Shown here one piece after another: positions 11,292-25,731 of a stretch of DNA of 64,000 bases. The position numbers and the translations under genes were made by a program. The notes below the pieces were generated by a model. That model saw nothing but the letters and a program-made list of their open reading frames with translations. It made no database searches and was not told the origin of the DNA. Numbering within the stretch: position 1 is the first letter of the stretch; every line of letters begins with the position of its first letter. The DNA comes from Sordariomycetes sp. S80-01Y (taxonomy: Eukaryota > Ascomycota > Sordariomycetes): contig JAXQJY010000027.1 of NCBI GenBank assembly GCA_037042185.1, positions 1-64,000 on the forward strand, read 5' to 3'.

Positions 11292-14200
11292 GGCGTAGAG
11301 GTGCGTTCCACAGGTCACTTACCCGAGCTGTATCGCCTGAAGGGCGAGCGAACAAGAATTTATACTTGATGGAAACTTTTCAACCGTCCACCCGACAATG
11401 ACACCATGAACTGCGCGAAGGCAACGCTCTTCCAGTCATTTTGTCTCTGCCGCCGCTGTCACTCCCACCGGTCCGTCCCCTACCGAAAGGGGGGGGAATG
11501 TCTCGGTCCGTCCCCAGTTTTTCAAGCCACAAGCAAGCTAAGGCTCCGCTCGCTCTCACGCATCTTGATTTAGGCAAAGAGGGTGACATTTCCTTCATCC
11601 CGCAATCTGTACGACAATAGCAAACACCAGGCTGAAAGCTAAGATTCGCAGGTCAGCCTCAGAGAACGCGACGAAGGCATGTAGCATCCCCTATAGCACA
11701 GGCCAGGTGTCCCGTCTCTCGCAAAATATTACGATCAACACTCATGTGCGTCGGTATTTCGGTCCCACGCCTTTGGCCGGTTGGTTTTGGTGCATGAGCG
11801 TGCTCTTCTACAGACCTATAGACTCTAAAGCAGGTGATTTAAGTAAAACGACGTGGATCTTCCTCACAAGATTCCGTTCAGTGGTATTGGAGCGCGTTCT
11901 GAGTCCGTCGCAGTCTATCGGACATGATGAGCCTGCACCTGAACCGAGGCCCTCCGCTGAAAACTGTGCTCATCAGACGGAGTGCTAGTGACGGCTCCCT
12001 CCCTCCACTGGCGCAAATGGGGATCTGCAGCGGGGAGTAGCCACGCTGTAGAACCAGCCTACCGGGACGGACAGACGTACCTGAGCCGGCTCCACGCTTT
12101 GGTCGCTGAGGCGGCATTAGCGGAACCGGGGTCGAGCGGTGGCCTACCGAAGCGCGAAGGTGGCCCAGATTTACATACTTCGTATGTCGCGCACCGGGTG
12201 GAGGGGGACTAACTGACTCATGGGGCGAATCTCCGCCGGTAGGTAGGTCGGGAGCAGCCTCACCGTCTATTCATCTGTGAACTGATTTGCCAAATTTCGG
12301 GAGGCATAGAGATTATCCTCAGTGGGATGTCACTAATGCGCTCATCGTCCCCATTTCCATTTTGCGCTGCAGTTCACCGGCATTCTCAATAGCATACCGT
12401 ACCCGAGTGTACGCTCGACCCGATCAGCGGCACTTGAGCGCGCCTCCCACAACCGTCGCAGGAGTCGGCCTACCTCGGAAGCATGTGGAACGCGTCACCT
12501 CTTGTATTATCTGTATAGCATGATCACATCTCCAAGTGGGTGTCCTCACCTGGCGAGGCTGATTCTCTGCTGCAGGTCGGCTTTTCAACTTTGGAGCCGA
12601 AACCGGCCAACCGCATCCTGCGCATCGTCGTGGCCAGGCGGCTGATGCCGACGCAGCGTCCTACATAGCAGACTACCGATAATATGTTCGGAAGACCAGC
12701 GGAGGCGACTCCCCCAGACATGTCAATGGCTGTTCAGGCCCTACCGGTACGGGGGTGTTGGTCGGAACAGAGGCTTTATGGGAAAAAAGACGTTGCGTCA
12801 GTATGTCGAAGCAAAGAGTCAATGCCAGCTATCACCCATTTCCAATAGTCACTGGGACGGAAGGCCGTTCTAGGACACTGGGCCAGGGCAGTAAGCAACG
12901 GTCCTGTAGGATCTAAGAAGCTCTGTCCTCGTTCCGATCAAATCACCCATAATTATCGGATATAAGTGATAACTCACATTTCACGTGGCAATCAGCGTTT
13001 TGTCCGGACCTTAGCTCGCGAATCGGGTATATTGTCTTAGAAAGCAAATTGCTTGAATTGGCAGCAGTACTACTGAAGATTACCCATAGTCCCTTTTCCT
13101 AAGCGAGTATATCATAGAAATCAATCTGACAACAGCAGCTGCTAGTCATTTTGGATTCGTTAGGTCCGGGTCATCGCAATCTTTGAGTATCTGGCAGCGT
13201 CGCTGATAAGATTCACCTTGTTCCCGTGCGAGCGCAGCTGGGCATCGATAACGGTTTGTCAGTGCCCCGGCCTGGGTGAAAACGCGAGGCCAGAAGCTGC
13301 CTGTCAATTCACGTACCCTTCTCAGCCCTGTGAGACCGAGCCGTGCACCGGCCCCTTGTCCATATCCTTGGCGGTAAGATCTGACGGCCGGGTCCACTGC
13401 AAGGGAAAGATCGTCAGCACAAGCTCCCGTCAGCTCATTATCCCTGGGAAGATGCCAAAGACCAGGTTTTGTCCAATCCGATACGGGGAACTGCCCCGGA
13501 CCAATCTCAGCCGAAAACAGCAGCGGTGACAGACTAGTTCGGCAGAGAAGAAGCTTGAAGAAGAGGCACGTCTCTGTTCTTAAAACCCCTCGGGGTTTTC
13601 CTGATCCAGAAAGCTCATCAATCAGTTTCATCATCACGATTCTGTATTCGACCCGTTGTGCTTGACTCAGACATCCTTCGGCTCTATCTCACATGCGTCA
13701 CGATGGGGACCATCGCCGGTTGGGTGATGCCCTACGTTCGGTTCCGGTTGGATTGCGCCCGACCAGCTCTGTTCTGCAGCGAAGCGGCCCTGGGAGACGT
13801 GCCAATGCGCTAAGTCAGGATAGACTACAGGACATGTAGGTACGTGGCTCTGTGACATTTTAATCACATCCTCAATGGGATCTCTGAGCCAATAGCATAT
13901 CTCCAGGACCCGTAGAATCCGTTACAATAAATTCAAACCAGCTTGTATGCCCAAACCGGTCCCATCCAGGTTCTCTTGTACCAGTCGCCGCGCGCGCTCG
14001 GGGAGTGAGTCACTGCCGAAAGCCACTAAATGTAGGGAGTCTGACGATGCCGCCTCGTCAGTGTCATTGCAGGAAAGACGAGGACGGAGCCGTCTCATTC
14101 GTCATGTGGCCTATCTCCACCCGCTCGCGCGTGGATGTCAGGCTTCTCGGCGACCGGATTTGGCTTCTCGGCGACCGGATTTGGCTTCTCGCAGAATTTG

Positions 14201-14549
14201 CTACGGGTGAGTTGGTCCAGACGTCGTTTCCGTTGATTGGAAAAGAAAAGTCCATCTTAAGTGTACAGGTAACAGCCAGCTACGTAATTGATTCCTTATC
14301 ACCTTATATACCTAAGCAAACAATCAGTGACAACGATCTACCGCAGTGTTACCTTAAACTGTGTACACGGACCGAGTCTTGAAGTACCTTCTATGTACGC
14401 GCCCACTCTAAGTCAACCAAGGCTTGCCTTTTAAAGCTGCGATGCCCTCGCACTTAAATAGACCAAGCAAATCCCACGAGCACAGCCGACATTGAGCCTC
14501 ATATCATCTCCTCGAGGAACATCGAGCTTACACCAACAAACTAGCAGTC
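11292..14549. other. 3.3-kb gene-free stretch
   Basis: No recognisable gene. The longest frame (minus, 13637-13146, 163 codons) has no known motif and is Arg/Gly-rich in the manner of chance frames. A 21-bp duplication lies at 14141-14191. The final 150 bases are likely the promoter and leader of the hydrolase gene; CACTTAAATAGACC near 14451 is the only AT-rich core-like element. Confidence 0.5.
14141..14191. repeat. 21-bp direct repeat, two full copies plus 9 bp
   Basis: Exact copies lie at 14141-14161 and 14162-14182, each beginning GGCTTCTCGGCGACC and ending GGATTT, followed by the first 9 bases of a third. Identical copies suggest a recent slippage duplication. Being 21 bp, it keeps frame, but no gene is called here. 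Confidence 0.85.
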
Positions 14550-15473
14550 ATGGGTGCCCACACATTCTTCCAGTACCTACGGCTTAAGCTCTACGCCACA
14601 CTACTCCGTGCAATCACATACATTGTCCTGCGTCGAGAGCTCGCCTCCACCCCCAGAAGTGCACGCAAACTCATTCGCATCCCCTCTCGAGAGCGTAATC
14701 GCTTCATCAAAGCCTGGGTCTACTATCCAGAGCATCACGACAACTCTGAGTCGCGCCCGCTGCTGATCAACTGGCACGGCGGCGGCTACACCATCCCCAA
14801 CCTCGGCCAGGACCACGCCTTCTGCGACCGCGTCGTTCGTGAGACGGACTTCCTGGTTCTGGACGCTGACTATTCCAAAGGCCCTGAAAAGCCATTTCCC
14901 GCCGCTGTCGAGGACGCCGAGGATGTCCTCAGATGGGTTGAATCTCAGCCGCGGCAATTCGACCTCGACCGCATCGCCCTGTCGGGGTTCAGCTCAGGCG
15001 GGAGCCTAGCGCTCGTGGTCTCTTCAGAGCTCAGACAGCACTTCCTGAACACCCTTAACATTAGAGCCGTATTTGCATTCTACCCCGGCACCGACCTCGC
15101 CGAGCCAGTCGAGGACAAGAGGCCACCGGTACCGATCCAGGCCCTTCCCGCGTGGGTGCTGCACGTCTTCCTGGACTCGTATATCCCGCGGCTTGAAGAT
15201 CGGAAGCGGCCTATTGCATCGCCGGCGCATGCAGATCCGACGCACTTCCCAGCCAAGACTCTTATATTCGCATGCTCGGGGGACGTTTTAGCACCAGAGG
15301 CGCAACGATTTGGGGAGAAACTGAAAGCGGCAGGCCGCGATATTGAAGTAACTACTATTCAAGGCGTGGCGCATGGATTTGACAAGAATGGCAAGGACAG
15401 TATTTACAGGCCTGAGGTTAGGGACAAGGTGTATAAGCAAGTGATGGAGAGCTTGCGGAGCCTGCTAGCCTGA
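14550..15473 (+). CDS. Alpha/beta hydrolase of the hormone-sensitive-lipase type
   Basis: A single exon encodes 307 residues. The oxyanion motif HGGG is at 76-79, the nucleophile elbow GFSSG at 146-150 puts the catalytic Ser at 148, and acid and base are well placed as Asp245 (CSGDVLAPE) and His275 (VAHGF). This order defines the HSL/Abhydrolase_3 carboxylesterase group, which cleaves short-chain esters and often acts on small metabolites. The N-terminus (residues 10-27) is a mildly hydrophobic helix that could touch membranes but is not a clear signal peptide. Length fits the family. The ATG at 14550 follows a typical leader (CTAGCAGTC). It is convergent with the sulfatase gene about 1.3 kb away. 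The substrate cannot be told from sequence. Confidence 0.92.
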   Translation: MGAHTFFQYLRLKLYATLLRAITYIVLRRELASTPRSARKLIRIPSRERNRFIKAWVYYPEHHDNSESRPLLINWHGGGYTIPNLGQDHAFCDRVVRETDFLVLDADYSKGPEKPFPAAVEDAEDVLRWVESQPRQFDLDRIALSGFSSGGSLALVVSSELRQHFLNTLNIRAVFAFYPGTDLAEPVEDKRPPVPIQALPAWVLHVFLDSYIPRLEDRKRPIASPAHADPTHFPAKTLIFACSGDVLAPEAQRFGEKLKAAGRDIEVTTIQGVAHGFDKNGKDSIYRPEVRDKVYKQVMESLRSLLA

Positions 15474-16796
15474 TGAGCCAGAGTCTTCTTTACTTCAGTG
15501 CACACGGGATCCAGGGCCTACAAACTTAAGATTGAGCTTTGGACTTCTTTTTCAGAGAAACTTTGTATGTCCTCACCAATGGCCGGCAATACCTGCTCTT
15601 CTCCCCGAGATCTAACCTGAGTCATCTTTTGATTAACAGTCTGCGCAAAATGTGTTCCATGAATTACAAGTTTGACGGATCCCAACCATCTGGCTCTAAT
15701 TGTCTCTTCAAGTCTTTTGGGTCGCAAACTGGAGGCGCCAGTTGAATTTGGACGTTTGATGACGTTCTTGCCGTTGAGGGGAGCCGAATGGTAAGGACAG
15801 GCTGAAAGGTCCAATAAGGCCTTGTGAGTTGATTTGACCCAATGTATTCTGCACAACTTTCAATTGGATTTTCAAATACCGATAAGGTGCCTATTATCTT
15901 GACCCAGGCTTCAAAAACCGCAGGCAACCTTCTCTGCCGCAACCGCGATGCTACGTCGCCCCCGGGTACTGGTTTGGGTAGAACCGGCCTTACACCTTCG
16001 AATGATCTTCAAGCTAGCAAAAGCACCCAGCTGCTCCAAAATGAAATAAAATAAAATAAATAGTCACCTCTCCCCAGTTGAGCACTTTGATGGGGAGAGA
16101 TTAAGTCTAAGGTTGGTTCCAAAGACTCCCTTCGAAGTAGCAAGAGGACGAAGCGCAAATATGCCGGTCAGAGGAAGAGCCGAGTATTTAGTTGCGACTC
16201 ACAACAACACTCTCTCCTTGAGAAATTTTCAGCTCACGAGTACCATGATGTGTATCCGACGTATCCTATGAGTCATCTGTTGTATTATACTCGAAAAGGA
16301 CAAAACAAATCTTTAGACCTACATATCTTAGAAACGGCAATGGCTCTCTAAAGCCTATTTTGAGATACAGAGTCCATATCGTAAGCTCCATCGTTTCATG
16401 AATCCATAAGGCGATGTTTAGAAGCCAATTCCGGACCTTGATACTAAGGAATCGGTCACAACCTGCACTTAGAAACTAATGTACTACGGATGATAAACAT
16501 AGGCTGTGTTACCTACGCTGTGGCGTCTATAGGCCTAGTCTGTATGAAAGGGTCGAATAGTCTTGATCATTGATCAGATCCTAAATACGTTCTAAGAAGA
16601 TTGTAGTTGGTCATCGCCGAGAGTTTTGATTGTCAGTACGGAAAGCTATGTGTTCGCTATTGGTACCTGTATCGCGCAAGTACCTCTGAATGCTCTATCG
16701 AAATTACCCGTCGGTGACAGTCATCAACACCCGTCAAGGTTGATCTCAGTCTCCCAGTTAAATCGTCTTGGCTTAGCGGTTCTGATCTATAGTACT
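15474..16796. other. Intergenic stretch between convergent genes
   Basis: Short frames on both strands without motifs. It contains a run of AAATA-type repeats near 16040-16061. Both flanking genes end here, so it holds two 3' regions; no polyadenylation signal could be singled out. Confidence 0.5.
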
Positions 16797-19106
<2,310 letters not shown>

Positions 19107-21189
19107 TCATATATGGGCTTCCCCCTGCTCAGAAAGCGCCATATCCATCAACTGTCTAAGAGTCCTGACCATTGCTTGCATATCCCCGCCGCCGTCAGCG
19201 TTCCATCTTTGAATGGTCGTAATGGCCAGCCCCCCATACACCTCGAAACCTCGGGTAAGTGGTAGAAGAAGCTGCTGCTTGGAATTGCGGGAATGTATTG
19301 CCACAGCAATAAGGACCAGAGCTGCCCCGAACATTCTCCTCGCAAGCCCCCAAACCCCACCGTGTCGATGGTGGGTCGAGACGATCATTACCATAGCTGC
19401 TGCACAGTCAATCGCTTGAGAAGCTGGGCCTATCAGTTCAGAGTTGCCCACGGCGCCAGAATCTCCATTCAGCACAGCGTCAAGGGCTGGGCGGTATATC
19501 CACTCCAGAACACCCAGATATCGGGTCTGCAGGAAAAAGGAGAGTTCATTCGTAGGCCGTGCAATGCCTCCTAATGATAAATCGGCATGAGTGGGAATAC
19601 GGAAGCTGAGCTGTGCGGGCAAGGCAGCATGCCACTGCTCCAACTCCTCGATGTACTGCGCTTGTTTCAGTGCAAGTCCTGCTCCATTGTTCGACTTCTC
19701 ATGGGTGTACAGCCCAGCCAAGACCCTGTTCATCAAACTTCGAAGAGAGATCTCCGCCAGGTAGTACAGCCAGCTGCGCTCTTCTTCTGGGTGCAGGCCG
19801 CTGCCTGATGTTAAGGGCGCGTCACCACCCTGAGGGCTGCATTGCCATGCGGCGGGAGACCACGGCGTCAGAGCTTGCGCCGGAGATCCGGCGTGGACAG
19901 CGCCATCTATAGCATTTATCTCCGAGGTTACCGGGAACGAAAGCGATGGGAATGGGTCGGGATACTTGATTCTCCCGGCAGAGGGCAGCTGCAGCTCTAT
20001 GCGAAGTTCACTGCAGCGAGTTCAGTCGTCTGGTTTCTTGAGGGAAGGGGCTCGGTTGCCAACCTTTCAGCCTTCACACAGGACCAGTAAAGCCTCTGCT
20101 CAATGTGCCTCGAACGCGACATGTTGTGGGCACCTTCTGCCTCGCCAGCGACCAGACCCCCCGCGTAGAGGAGTGCCTGAAGCTGGTTGCATGAGCTCTG
20201 GAGCAGGTTCCAGGCCGCCAGTGGTCGCATGAGAAATTTTGAATAGAGACCCGCAAGGTATTGGCATTGAACAGCTACAAGAGACGGCTGCAGAAGACCC
20301 ATTCGACGCTGGGCCGCTCCGTAGTAAGCCTCTGCGGCAGCCCGATCTTCCCCTTGAGTGACGTAGCTTGGATCGGCCATGTCAAGCTCAGGGTCGTAAG
20401 GAACAGCGACGCATGCCAGAGCGCAAGCGAGAAGCTTGTGACTTGTCAGCGCCAATCAGTCGATGGCCAGTGGGGTCTGCTTACCACCAAACAGGACCGC
20501 TCGTCCCATCCTGGCCCATACTCTGCGATGTGCCGGGCATGTCTAGTAAACTCGGAAACGCCTAGTATGGGATTCTTTATGTGTATCAAGGTCAGGAACC
20601 GTTGACAAAGGCCCGGTATTCCGTCTTGTGGTGGCACCACCCCTTGCCTGGTATTCGCCACTGGGGCATCGAGAGTTGCCATCTCCAATCCTAGGGATGT
20701 TATCGTACTCCTGTATCCGATGCTGTTGAAGATAGGCCACCTCAAGATAGCTTCGCAGGAACTATTGCGTGCTGCCGCGTCTGGCACGGCCAAGTGCCCG
20801 AAGCCATCGTCTGCGAACGCGCTCTCCTGGGCCGGTCTAGATCTTGCTGCTGGCTCTGAAGCAGGGTCGCGGCTTTGCAAGACCTCCAAGATCTCAACTG
20901 CACTACTGATCTTGTCGAAAATATCTTTATTGGTCACCTGTACCTCTTGCTGTTCGGCGAGTGCTGGTGGATCGTCCGGATATACACACTTCATTCCATT
21001 TAGGGTGCAGTACCCGCACGAAGGGCGCTTGTTATCACATCTGGTTTTTCGGTTGCGGCATAGTCGACAGGCAACGACAGCGCGGGTCCTCCGTCTGGTT
21101 GCCGGCTCGGGGTGTTGCGATGCTGGACTGTCTGTCGTGTTGCGACGTCTAGGGGTCGGCTCGAAGTCTCTCCTGTGGCTCGAACTCAT
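19107..21189 (-). CDS. Zn2Cys6 fungal transcription factor
   Basis: Three exons, 21189-20485, 20434-20064 and 20010-19107, give 659 residues. The binuclear zinc cluster has Cys 41, 44, 51, 58, 61 and 68, preceded by an Arg-rich stretch. The middle is a fungal-specific transcription-factor domain, including GWDERSCLVLLACALACVAV across the first splice and IKYPDPFPSLSF later. Introns are 50 and 53 nt with GTAAGC and GTTGGC donors; the second restores CVKAESELRIELQLP, typical of the family. It should bind CGG-type sites in the nucleus. It is divergent from the sugar-porter-type transporter at 21773 and upstream of the sulfatase on the same strand, so it is a reasonable candidate regulator of both. 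Confidence 0.9.
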
Positions 21190-21772
21190 GATATCTCCGG
21201 GTAGTCAATAGACTGCTATCTCCCCGAAGGCAGCAGGTTTCTATTGACTGGCGGTAGAATAGGTGAGGATCGCAAATCGGGGAGCGTCGCGGAGACAAGA
21301 CTAGTTCGCTCGCCTACTCCAAGCCGAACGTCACGTGTCGGGGCTTGCGGGGGGATGCCCGACGGCTGCCCCTGAATGAACCAATGATGGACTACGACGC
21401 CTTCCAAGTTGCGACCAAAATCCTCCCTTTAGTAAAGTTGCGTCTTCCGTCTTCCCAAGCTCGCCACCTCCCGACCATGCAATTCGTTTCCGGGGCCCCG
21501 CAACATTGGACCTAGCTCCTAACCCTGGATTCTGGATCCCCCAATGTGAATGACTCGACGCAAGCCGCCACATGGTCCATAGCTTCTCGCTGGCATCTCA
21601 ACAACCGAAAGCCATTCGAATAGGCTCATAATGTTGGTGATGCAGGCCGGATGTCTCGAAAGCTATAAAAAGACCTCGAACTCCCCCAAGGCCTGATAGC
21701 TGTCGTCCCATCTTCGTTGTGCCTGCTGCTGTCCACTGAGCTTCTCCTAGCGATCACCACCTCTTCGCTGCC
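21190..21772. promoter_or_regulatory. Divergent promoter between Zn2Cys6 regulator and MFS transporter
   Basis: 583 bp separate the two start codons. It is GC-rich around 21330-21370, where TCGGG at 21338-21342 is mirrored by CCCGA at 21358-21362 with a 15-bp gap; inverted CGG half sites with a fixed gap are what Zn2Cys6 dimers bind. CTATAAAAAGA at about 21661 is a likely TATA element for the transporter. Binding by the neighbouring regulator is only an inference. Confidence 0.4.
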
Positions 21773-23542
21773 ATGGGCAATTTCAGAGAGCAGCTCCTCT
21801 CCCTGAGGAGCAAGTTCAACCAGCAACTGACTCTTTCTATTTGCCTTATTGCCATCTCGCAGTTCAATTTTGGCTTCGACCAGACGGCCTACTCGACCAC
21901 GCAGGCCATGAACCACTTTGAACGACAGTTCGGTGTCTATGACGATCAGGAGGGAATCTATACCATACCGCCCTATGAGCTGTCGTTGCTCAACAGTCTG
22001 CCTTATCTGGGATTTGTCGTCGGCCTGCTGGCCGGCAGCGAAATCAGCTCCCGTTATGGTCGGAGGATGGTCATGTTCGTCATGAGTCTCTATGCGCTCT
22101 GCACCGCCGCCGTCACCGTGTCTTCCCGCTCTTTTCCCCAGATTCTGTCGGCACGCATCTTGAATTGTGAGTATCGGTAGCCACTACGGCTCTATAAGAT
22201 TCTAATGGGTTCTCTTCTAGATGCATATGTCGGGATGGAGCTGGCCGTCGTGCCCATCTTTCAGTCCGAAATCGTTCCCAAGCAGGTCCGTGGACTCATT
22301 GTGGAAACTTACCAGTTCATGCTCTACGTAGGTGGCTTTTACCCTCGTCCAACAGTGTCTAACGTAGGGCCTTGACAGTTAGGCGGCTTGATCATGGGTA
22401 TTATCTGTTTCGGCACCCAGAAGTTTGACGACAACCGCCAATGGCAGATTCCCTTTGGGCTCTTCTTCATCATCCCGATCATTGTTGCTTGCTGCATCTG
22501 GTTCGTCCCTGAGGTCTGTTTCCAGTTCGGACCCATCTCAACGCACGCTGACACCTTCGCAGTCCCCACGATGGCTACTTCTCAAGGGGCGTGAAGAGGA
22601 TGCCATCGCATCGCTGCACAAGCTCCGCGACGGACGCTTCACAGACGAGGAAATCAACGCCGAACTGGACGACATGCGAGCTATCCTGGCTCAGGAAACG
22701 GAGAAGGGCAGTTTTGTGGACCTCTGGAAGCCCCAGAACCTGAAGCGTACCATGATCACGGTCGGCATCAACTTCTTCCTCCAGCTCACGGGGAACATTT
22801 TTGCAAACAAGTACGGTACCGTGTACATCAAGTCCCTAGGCTCCGTCGACCCCTTCACCATGACGGTCGTGAACCAGCTGGTGAACCTGAGCGGCGTTGT
22901 CTTGTCCATGAGCTTGGTCGACAGAGTCGGACGACGGCCGATGCTGCTGCTGGGCTCATCGATCCAGCTGTCGGCCCTCTACACGATGGCCAGCTTGGGC
23001 GTTGTTCCAAGCAGCGACGCTATTCGAGTCGGTATAGTTGCCATGTTGACTGTGTTTGGATTCGGTTTCTCCGTTGGCTGGGCCCCTGTTTCGCATATCC
23101 TCTCCGCCGAGATCCCGTCTACGAGGATGCGAGACATGACCTACAGAACCGCATCCGCAGTAAATATCATGGTGCAGTAGGTTTTTTCCACCCTTGAAGA
23201 TGCCTAGAGACTAACTCTGATTGCTTTAGATTCGTCACGTCGTTTTCGATCCCTTATCTCCTCAACGAGCCTTACGCCGCCCTCGGTTCAAAGGTTGGAT
23301 TCATCTTCGGTACTGCTGCCCTCTTGGCCGGGATATTCGCCTATTTGTGCGTTCCTGAGTGCAACCATCGAACACTCGAGAAAATTGACCAGCTCTTCCT
23401 GGATGGAGTTCCAGTGCGCAAGTTCAGCAAAGTCAAGCACGTGCAGATCATCGATGACGTTGTCGGCAAGCCCGACGAAGAAAACGCCAAAGCTGCCTCG
23501 GTTCATGTCACTCATAATACCAAGACTGTGGATAACATCTAG
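21773..23542 (+). CDS. MFS sugar-porter-type transporter
   Basis: Five exons, 21773-22166, 22221-22327, 22379-22513, 22563-23176 and 23230-23542, give 520 residues. Family marks in order: ISQFNFGFDQTAY in span 1, SRYGRR in the loop after span 2, PESPRWLLLKGREEDA after span 6 (restored only after splicing at 22513/22563), DRVGRRPM in the second half, and VPECNHRTLEKID at the end, the sugar-porter counterpart of PETKG. Twelve spans are expected in the plasma membrane. It resembles fungal hexose/maltose-type permeases, but the substrate is open. It is divergent from a Zn2Cys6 gene, with a sulfatase two genes away, so a sulfated or ester-linked sugar is conceivable. Confidence 0.93.
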
Positions 23543-23562
23543 GTAGGATAACATCTAGGTAG
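23531..23562. repeat. 16-bp tandem duplication across the transporter stop codon
   Basis: GATAACATCTAGGTAG occurs twice in direct tandem (23531-23546 and 23547-23562). The first copy supplies the last three codons and the TAG stop of the transporter. The copies are identical, so the duplication is probably recent and harmless. Confidence 0.9.
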
Positions 23563-24582
23563 ACAGCCTCGCATGATTGATGCTTTTAAGATTTGGGCGC
23601 TGTGTTGAGGTAAAACAGCCCCGCAAGGCGAGGCGGTAGTGATGGCAAACACAGGTTGCCACACTACAAAGTTGAGGGTTGGCTGTAGGAGCTAGTGTTG
23701 CCGGTATCTTCTTCTCCTTGAGAGATGCTGAAAGAGCTTGCTTATCACAGACTGCTAGTCTGTCAAGTGCATCCTGGAGAACAGCTAGACTATTGTGAGA
23801 TGTTGTGTTGGATCACACGTACTTGTTGAACCACAACCTCTAACAATCCCACCATCCAAGCAATACGAGCTATATGGCTGTAATAGCCCTAGTCTTTGAA
23901 TCGTAAAGGGAGACAACTAGGTCGGATAAGCCGGCGGAGGTTGTGGGTGCTCGTGGGTTATGGGCATTGTTTCCAAATGGGTTTCACCCGAATGTAGCCC
24001 GCTTGGACTAATAAGTCGGTTTGATATCACTACCTGCCGTATACTTATAGCACCGAGTCGCTTATTTGCCTTCCACTTACGGCTTTTTGATAATTTGAGG
24101 TCGCCACAGATTAGGTTGATGGAATAATGAACTGAAGAGCGAGTGGGAGACCGCGAGGAGTTTGACCGAGGTTCCAGCCGGCGAGATTGTGCCAGGTGCG
24201 CAAGCTACCCTGCACCCAGGTCTGTGCAAAAAACCCCAGTGGTAACAGGCGTTGGCTACGGGAATATGGGTAAACGTTTCGTTGTATAGGTTAATTATTA
24301 GAAAAGCAATCTAAGAAGGGGTCGTTCCTGACTGCGCAATACTAAATATTCTAGATGTTTTGTCCATAAAGTTTGTCCTCACGAAAAATAGGTGGTGGGA
24401 GACTAAGCTCTAGTGGGAGGATTCACGTGAAATGGCACTTGTGATGCCAAGCTCATCAGTGTCTTCTACGCTTAGACGACCCTAGTCGAGGGTAATTACA
24501 AACTCATCGACTTGTATTAACCCAGTCAGCTAAATATACACCAACTAAAAGCCTCAGTACTGAGCCGTCAACGAGATCTAAC
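23543..24582. other. Intergenic stretch between convergent genes
   Basis: No frame with recognisable content. AT-rich, with both neighbouring genes ending here. Confidence 0.5.
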
Positions 24583-25731
24583 CTAGCTGCCGCACCCCCA
24601 TCGTTCCATCTGCTCACTCCCGAAGTCAACCTCCATGACCGCCAGCACAAAAGGATCACAGCTCTCCGGCCTCCCCTCCATCAGAAACCTCCTTGTCTCG
24701 CTCCGATGCATGAGGCCGACATTGCTCTCGGCGCAAATCTTGGTCCATGCGAACGCCGAGCCAGCCTCCCAAACACCCCTTCGCGTCGTGATCGGGACTC
24801 CGCCCGGGCACTCGACACACTGGTGCTGCAGGCCGTTGTATATTACCCGGATGAAGTGGGCTACAAGCCAGGTGCGTCGGACGCTCTCGGCGAGAATCCA
24901 CGCGTGCCACAGGAGTGTTTCTTGAGTTACGCTCGGGTTGTCGCGAAGTTGGGGGCTTTCAATGGCGTTGGAAGTGAGGAGGGCGCCTGAGCTTGCTGCT
25001 TGGGCGGTTGTGCTGAGCATCTGGCTGGTCCAGCGGTGGACGGTATCGAGGTGTTGTTCCGCGAGATGACGTTGACGAATATCGCCGTCGTACAGGCGGA
25101 TAGTAGAGTATATCAGCAAGGCTTGGACTCGCGAAATATGCTCAAAGGGTTCAAGACGAGCTAGGCCCTGCTCCTCTCCGGATACCAGCTCCTCGACCCT
25201 GTCTTCTATCGTCTGGAAAATCAAATCTTCTGTCGCTGGCGTGCGAGAAAAGTAGCTCGATAAGGCAGTGAACGCATCCTGGGTATGTCTCGGTTTTCTC
25301 TTCGCGTAGAGCTGACGGTGAATGAAGGGATTCTGTCCTTCTGTGACCCATTCAGCAAGCCATCCTTGAACCTTGGTTACGTATCGTTTGATCACAGCCA
25401 CGCTGACTGGCGCTAGAGCGGAAGAATCTATCGGAGCGACCCTCCAGGACTCAGAAGTCAAAAACCAAGCACTTTGCAAGTCTCCCAAAGATGGACCATC
25501 CGGGATGACGCCAAGGGCATCGGCAGCTGTGGGAGCGATGACAGTATTCCAGGGAGAACTAGTGGTGATCCTTTGGTATGGCGCATCTCCGTAGAGAACG
25601 AACAACGGACGAGCATGATAGACACATGAGAGGCCGCGCTTTTCGCAGCGGGAGCAGTGCGGCCGCCGCTTATCGCATCCCCGCTTCGCCTTTCGACAGG
25701 CATCACATGCTTTGACCTCTGGCGTGGCCAT
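24583..25731 (-). CDS. Short Zn2Cys6 DNA-binding protein
   Basis: A single exon encodes 382 residues from the first ATG in frame (25731). The zinc cluster is at the very N-terminus with Cys 9, 12, 19, 26, 29 and 36 in the usual spacing. The rest is helical, with no clear fungal-specific regulatory domain; a region including TLLWHAWILAESVRRTWLVA recalls Zn2Cys6 proteins linked to secondary metabolism or sterol uptake (UPC2-like C-terminal halves). It is shorter than most family members. It is transcribed away from the SDR gene at 26245 with 513 bp between starts, a common regulator/enzyme arrangement. Function beyond DNA binding is inference. Confidence 0.85.
   Translation of the reverse strand: MATPEVKACDACRKAKRGCDKRRPHCSRCEKRGLSCVYHARPLFVLYGDAPYQRITTSSPWNTVIAPTAADALGVIPDGPSLGDLQSAWFLTSESWRVAPIDSSALAPVSVAVIKRYVTKVQGWLAEWVTEGQNPFIHRQLYAKRKPRHTQDAFTALSSYFSRTPATEDLIFQTIEDRVEELVSGEEQGLARLEPFEHISRVQALLIYSTIRLYDGDIRQRHLAEQHLDTVHRWTSQMLSTTAQAASSGALLTSNAIESPQLRDNPSVTQETLLWHAWILAESVRRTWLVAHFIRVIYNGLQHQCVECPGGVPITTRRGVWEAGSAFAWTKICAESNVGLMHRSETRRFLMEGRPESCDPFVLAVMEVDFGSEQMERWGCGS

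Noticed and set aside
13146-13637. 163-codon minus-strand frame
   Set aside because: No recognisable motif, Arg/Gly/Leu-biased composition, no upstream or downstream exon; likely chance.
20720-21211. 163-codon + strand frame
   Set aside because: Antisense to exon 1 of the Zn2Cys6 gene, whose zinc cluster fixes the true strand.
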